DNA of 64,000 bases, from positions 1,054,001 through 1,118,000 of the forward strand of contig NC_089190.1 of assembly GCF_947507565.1 (NCBI RefSeq), written 5' to 3'. The translations under genes and the position numbers were made by a program. This DNA is from Oscarella lobularis (taxonomy: Eukaryota; Porifera; Homoscleromorpha; Homosclerophorida; Oscarellidae). Shown here in pieces: positions 58,401 through 64,000 of this stretch; position 1 is the first letter of the stretch, and each line of letters opens with the position of its first letter. A model generated the notes under the pieces. That model was given only the letters and a program-made list of their open reading frames with translations. It ran no database searches and was not told the origin of the DNA.

Positions 58401-61400
58401 CGATGGTACAGGATCCGAATCTAATTTTTTTCTTAATTAAAGATAAATCGTTTCTGCTGTAGATTCGACGTGAAATCGATCGAACGCTCGCGAGCGACAG
58501 CGACTACGGAGCGACGACGAGCGGCGTGACCGTCGTACCGGACGGCGTCAGCGTCGCCTACATCAACGTCACAATCAAGCCGGACGACGTACCCGAACTG
58601 GGCGAATCGTTTCACGTAGTCCTCACCGGCGTTTCACTGGTATCCGGTCCCGCCGACAAGCCGGCAAACGAGCCCGCTTTGGGAAAAAAGACGACGGCAA
58701 CTTTGACCATTCCGTTGAACGATCATCCCTTTGGGCTCTTTAAGGTTGTATCAGTCTCCGGGAAGAACGTCGCCGACGTCGAGGAGAAGACCAACTTTAC
58801 GGTCGATCTTGTCGTCGAGAGGAGCGCGGGACGTTTCGGCGACGTAGAGGTTGAATGGTTCAGTACGAACGTCACGGCCGAGTCTGGGAAGGACTATCTC
58901 GCCCCCGGAGCCAAGCTTCGCTTTATAGATGGCGATTTTCAGAAATTCGCTCGAGTTACTGTTCTCAACGACGACATTCCTGAGGATGACGAAACGTTGC
59001 GTGTCGAACTGCGAAATCCGACGAACGGCGCCGCTATATCGCCGTCGAATCAATACGCGACGGTGACGATATTGGCGAACGACGACGTTGCCGGCGTCTT
59101 TCGACTGGCAGTCGATTCGCGTTCGGCAATCGTCGCCGAGGGAACGACGTTTAACATGACGGTGGAGCGGACGAAGAGTGCCGTCGGAAGCGTGGACGTC
59201 TACTGGCGAATAGAAGGAAACAAGACGGACGACGAATTCGAAGTGACGTCGAGTTTCGTATCGTTTGCTCCTGGACAAACGTTGGGCCGAATCGCTTTGA
59301 CGGTGAAGGCTGACTCGCAGCCGGAACTCAGAGAAGTGTACACCCTTCGACTGTACGACGTTCGCACGATGGGCGTGTCGCCGAGCGGAGCGGCGATCCT
59401 GTCCGCTTCGGAATCTACGGCCAGTTTGACGATCGGCGCTAGTGACGATCCGCACGGGACCGTTCAGTTTGATAGCGGTTCGCTGAGAGGAGGAACTGAC
59501 GAAGGAGATAGCGATGTGACGTTGACTATAGTGAGACAGTTCGGCTCTATTGGAGATATCACTGTTTTCTACAAGGCCGTCGAAGGAAGCACTTCTCCAC
59601 TCGTCCCAGACGAACTCGCTTTAGCCTCTACTCCGTCAGACTTTGTTTCTCAACTGAGGAACGTTACTATGGCAGACGGAGTCAAGTCGGCTAACGTGGT
59701 CGTTCGCATAAAAGAGGTAAACGTTCGCTGTTACCGAGATTCTTCTGTTTTATCTATCTAAATTCCTTCTAGGATTCTCTTCCCGAGCTAGAAGAAGCAT
59801 TTCTGGTCAATTTGACGTCTGTGATTCTGGTCAGCAATGTGACGACGGGGACTCCGCCGCGTCTCGGCTCCGACTCCAAAGCCGAAGTCGTTATCCGAGC
59901 CAACGACGGAACGGCGGGCGAGATTACCTTCGCTCTTGCCAGCCAAACGATATCGGAAAATATCGTTGCCCTTAGAGTAGAGATCCTTCGCAACAAAGGA
60001 ACATTTGGCACTGTCGGCGCTTTTGTCGAAGCAATTGAAGACGGAGCCAAAGGCCAGGGCGTCGACTTCACGTTTTCACCGGACAGCGTTCAGTTTAACA
60101 GCGGCGAGAATAGCACGATCATTATCGTGCCGATCAAAGACGACAACGATCCGGAATTGGACGAAAGTTTTACGCTGCGTCTCACCAATCCGAGAGGCGC
60201 CGTGCTCGGTGCCGTCACGACGATGAAGGTGACGATTCGAGCGAACGACGATCCGCACGGCGTCATCAGTTTTCATTCGTCGTCACTGCGTCAGACGGTG
60301 AGCGAGGGGTCGTCCTTTCAACTTGTCGTCGTACGCGCTCGAGGAGTATCGGGCGACGTCGTCGTTCCGTGGAAAATTTCTGATTCGGCGACGTCCGATT
60401 TGAGTCCGCAGTCGGGAACGGTTGCTTTTAAGAACGGCGAAATGCAGGCGATTATATCTCTTACGGCAACTGGCGAAAACGTGCCCGAACTCGACGAAAC
60501 GTTCACGATCAAACTAGGAAATCCGACGGGTGGCGCTCTTCTCTCGCCGTCCGATACGTCCGCTGCGGTTACTATTTCGGCAAATGACGATCAGCACGGA
60601 GTGATCGCTATATCTGGTCCCGCCCTTAAGAAAATCGAGGAGGACGTCGGCCGAGTACGACTCTCCGTGACGAGAACTGGCGGACTTTTCGGCCGTGTGA
60701 CGTGCTTATTGACGACCCACGACGGAGTGAACGGCGCGACGAAGGGACAGCCGATCAGCAATAAATTCAGTGTCGTTCAAACGTTCTCGTCAATCAAAGT
60801 GGAGAGTCTGACTCTGTTTAATCAGAGAAACAATTTGTACATGCTCCTAGCAAGTAGCAATCGAACCGGTCCTCTTGAGGCAATCAGTGGCGGAAGCGGC
60901 GATGGCGGCGGTAATGTCGCTCCGGAAAAATTTGTACGAGATCCTGGCGCCGAATCGGGTTTGTATCGATGGAACGGCGGCGGTTTCGATCGACTTCAGA
61001 GCATCGATACCGACGGTGCGATGGCGTGGTTGACTTTTCCTCTTGGAGGCGGAGTTTTTGCTGCCGTCGCCAATTTCGGTTCGCGCGATCGTTCCGTTGT
61101 GACGTCTCGTCTGTATCAGCTCAACGGGAACGCTTTCGAACCGACGCAAGATCTCCAGACGAACGGTCGCGCGTCGGACGTCGCGACTTTTGTCGTCGCC
61201 GGCTTTACGTACCTCGTGTTCGCCAACGAAGAGAACACCATCAGCGCAAGCACGGACACGAATTCGGCAATATTCAAGCAAGACGGCGTCACTACATCGT
61301 TTAATTTTCACGGAACGATTGCCACAAAAGGAGCAACGGCTTTAGAAACGTTCGTTATAGCTAATACGCAGTATTTGGCTGTAGGGAACGGCTTCAGCTC

Positions 61401-64000
61401 GGCAGCTAATTCCGCTGACATTGACTCCGAAATTCTGCAGTGGAACCCCATACAGGAGACGTTTTCAGTCGCGCAAAGAATCAAAACGTTTAGCGTCAGC
61501 GACGTTCGTTTCTTTACCGCTGGCGGAAACGAGTATCTCCTCTTTGTCAACAGTAAAGCCGGAAACGGCTCGCTTGCGCTGTACAAGTGGAATCAACGCG
61601 ACTCGTTGTTTCAACAGCAGCAAACCATTCCAGCTGTAACTCCGCGCTCGGCGAGAACGATCACGGCCCGGAACGAGTTGTTTCTTGTCTTTGGTAGCGA
61701 AACGGGCGACGCGGGAGTCTACAGGTGGAATAGTGTTTTGGAAACGTTTGGCAATTTGATATCTGTTCCCGCAGACGGCTCGAACGACGTTCTTCCCGTT
61801 GTTGTAGGACCGAATATCTATTTGGTTTTAGGATTGTTCAGTCGAAGTCTGGAATCGTCGACCGTATATCTCGTCACTCAAAGTGGGCCGCACTCCGACT
61901 ACATTTCCCGAGAGGAGACGCTGATATTTGAGGAAGGAGTCGACAGTATTGATTTTTACGTGGAAATCGAGAACGACACTTTGCCCGAATTAGACGAAGA
62001 ATTTACGGCCACTCTAACGAATGTGATGGGTGGTGCTCGTTTGGGCACCGTCAGCAGAGCAACTATTGACATACTAACAAATGACGATGCTCACGGGGTG
62101 ATCAGCTTCGCTCCATTGTCGCGGTCGGTTCCTATTCGCGAACTAAATACTAATGTTTCCGTTGTTTTGAATCTGACTCGAGCTGGAGGAACGTTCGGCG
62201 AAGTCCAAGTCGCCTGGAGCGCTTCGGGTCAAGGTCTCACGGACATTTCTCCCCAACGCGGAACGATCGTTTTCCCAGCAGGATCTGATAACGAGACGTT
62301 GACCATCAGGATTCTCCCCGATCCCACGCCCGAACTCGCGGAAGACGTCGTCATAACGCTCACCGACGTTTTGGGCCGAGGCGGAGTGCCGAGTGGATCG
62401 GACTTGGCTCGCGGTGCGAAGATCGACCAAACGCTGGCGTCGAGCGTGATTTCGGTAGCGGCAAACGACAACCCCCACGGCGTCATCAATTGGTCTCCCG
62501 CTTCGGCGACGGTGAACGTTAAAGAACCGAGCGGAGTCAACTCGACTATTTCGTTGTTAATTATCAGAGAATTTGGTACCTTTGGAGACTTGATCGTCAA
62601 TTACCGCACGGTGAATGCATCATTCAATAGTCGAGCGACCGCCGATGAGGACTTCGTTTTCGTTTCTAGCTCCGTGCGAATTTCAGCCGACGAAACTTCG
62701 GTCACTATTCCTATCACGATCGAGTCCGACAATATTCCCGAGCTCGACGAGTTTTTTATTGTTGATCTTGAGTCGGTTGCGCTGACAAATTACTCGGCCA
62801 ACGCGCCGAGTCCGCCACCGAGCATAGGGTCAAACTCCAAAGCGCTGATTAAAATAGAAGAGAACGACGATGCGCGAGGAGTTCTAGATTTCTCGGTCGT
62901 GCGAAACAACGACGGGACAGTTCACGTCGATGAGGATATCGGTACACTTTCTCTGAGCGTTCGACGAACGGGCGGCCTGTTCGGAACTGTGGGATGCTCG
63001 TTTTCGGTCACGTCTGGCACGGCACTGGGAAACGGAGTCGACTTTAGCCAATCGTCTGGTACGCTGAGATGGACTGCAGGGGATGTGACAAAGCAGATAC
63101 CGGTGAAAATTATCGACGACAACGTTCCTGAGATAGACGAAACGTTCGTTGTGAATCTCAGCTCTCCGACAGGCGGCGCCACTCTAGGAAGCGACATCGT
63201 CGCTACGGTGACGATCACGCAAAACGACGATGCTAATGGGAGATTTTCATTTGATCCCGTCACCAGTCAAGTGGTGTCCGTCGCCGAGTCGATGAACGCT
63301 ACCGATCCGAACGGTCTCGTTCGCTTGACGGTGCTACGCGAGCGCGGTGCGTTCGGCACCGTCGCGTTCGACTGGGACGTGGAAGTGGCGGGAAGAATGG
63401 ATCTGAGTCCGGTCTCCGGTCGACTGGTCTTTCCTCAAGACGTCAAGAGCCAGGACATTTTTATTCGCGCCGTTCACGACGACATTCCCGAAAGCGACGA
63501 AAGCTATATGGTCACACTGACGAATATTACCGGAGGCGGCGTTTTCGACGCGAACAAGGCAGCGATATTTATCAGACAGAACGGCGACGCCAACGGCGTT
63601 GTATTTATCGATTCCCAGTCGCGTTTCCTCGTACTAAGCGAAGCGGGTCCGGGAGCAGCAGGCCGATATAATGTGAAGTAAGTCGTAGTTACTTTTGTTT
63701 ACCGCCTAGTCGCTTACCTCGTTCTAGGCTCAATCGAAGCGCCGGATCTTTTGGAACCGTCAACGTCGCGTGGAAAATTACTCCAAGCGACTTGAACGGC
63801 TTTCTTTCCGAGACGGGAACGGTTACCTTCGTTCCCCAGCAACAAAACGCCGTGATCAATTTGTTCGTAAAGCCGGACGCATTGCCAGAATTATCAAAGA
63901 CGTTTACACTGACGCTCGAAACGATTCAAGGAGGCGCGCGATTTGACGCCGATCCCAAATCGACGACAGCGACTCTTCTCGTCGCGGCAAGCGATAATCC
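49480..64000 (+). CDS. ADGRV1: ADGRV1-like giant Calx-beta adhesion protein (3' end outside window)
   Basis: Start at 49480. Removal of a 51-base intron gives the signal peptide MFLQDFWVFLLLFLRLSDVC. From GATNGVIAFEKGS onward the protein is mostly Calx-beta domains. I count about 29 copies of the calcium-site motif of type DDNVPEIDETFVVNL and about as many of type NDDPNGVI. Inserted modules: a laminin-G/pentraxin domain at about 54226-54868 (FSISAWVKPAGAATGVLLM, DGQWHHIAVSV, ADFYLDGKL); a PAN/apple-like Cys segment at about 58200-58340; and EAR/EPTP repeats at 60766-61905 (SGLYRWNGGGFDRLQSI, SRLYQLNGNAFEPTQDLQT). Calx-beta with LamG and EAR is the extracellular layout of ADGRV1/VLGR1, the Usher type 2C receptor that forms ankle links in stereocilia. 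The GPS/GAIN and seven helices would lie beyond 64000, so membership in the GPCR family is inferred. Many exons are large (59812-63681 is one open exon). Confidence 0.85.

Noticed and set aside
58751-59455. 234-codon minus-strand frame inside the giant gene
   Set aside because: It is antisense to continuous Calx-beta coding sequence; its composition mirrors codon bias of the plus strand.

Overview
This window is nuclear DNA from an animal with a compact, intron-rich genome. Almost every gene is cut into short exons by GT-AG introns of about 45-70 bases. The gene set is metazoan: atypical PKC with its PB1 domain, CDK11, DCAF5, an ependymin-related protein, GT29 sialyltransferase, XXYLT1, an LRRC8-like channel and an ADGRV1-type Calx-beta giant. 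Tight packing, tiny introns and invertebrate-type NB-ARC/STAND proteins point to an early-branching animal. A homoscleromorph sponge such as Oscarella or Corticium is my best guess, but that is inference and not shown by any single sequence.

Layout: 1-1823 (-) 3' part of a kelch plus coiled-coil gene; 2339-5283 (-) atypical PKC; about 5531-6621 (+) TMEM272-like membrane protein; 6687-8300 (-) cathepsin O-like protease; 8347-8640 (+) NDUFV3; 8966-10821 (-) ceramide glucosyltransferase; 10891-15617 (+) SHOC1/ZIP2-like XPF-fold protein; 15683-20155 (-) MTR4 RNA helicase; 20405-23610 (-) NB-ARC/TPR protein; 24874-26623 (-) LRRC8/pannexin-like channel without LRRs; 26764-28532 (-) STAND/AAA-type ATPase; 29461-30623 (-) ependymin-related protein; 30665-31846 (-) sialyltransferase; 32589-35991 (-) WH2/coiled-coil/ankyrin/BTB gene model; 36135-39097 (+) CDK11; 39229-40258 (+) an unrecognised repeat protein with one repeat per exon; 40385-41206 (-) ATP23 protease; 41329-42531 (+) XXYLT1; 42871-43453 (-) folate-receptor-like GPI protein; 43525-45244 (+) DCAF5; 45486-47643 (-) secreted C45/Ntn hydrolase; 47799-48883 (-) fatty acid hydroxylase/sterol desaturase; 49480 to the window end (+) ADGRV1-like adhesion protein, open at its 3' side.

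The genes do not form one pathway. Most are housekeeping or membrane/secretory genes that happen to be neighbours. Two organisational themes stand out. First, many neighbours are head-to-head with only about 50-250 bp between start codons, so shared bidirectional promoters are likely. Second, 20.4-28.5 kb holds two unrelated P-loop STAND-type ATPases flanking an LRRC8-like channel, which may be an immune or lineage-specific block. The most unusual items are the 39.2-40.3 kb repeat protein, the WH2-ANK-BTB model, the LRR-less LRRC8-like channel, and the ADGRV1-like giant with LamG, PAN-like and EAR insertions.
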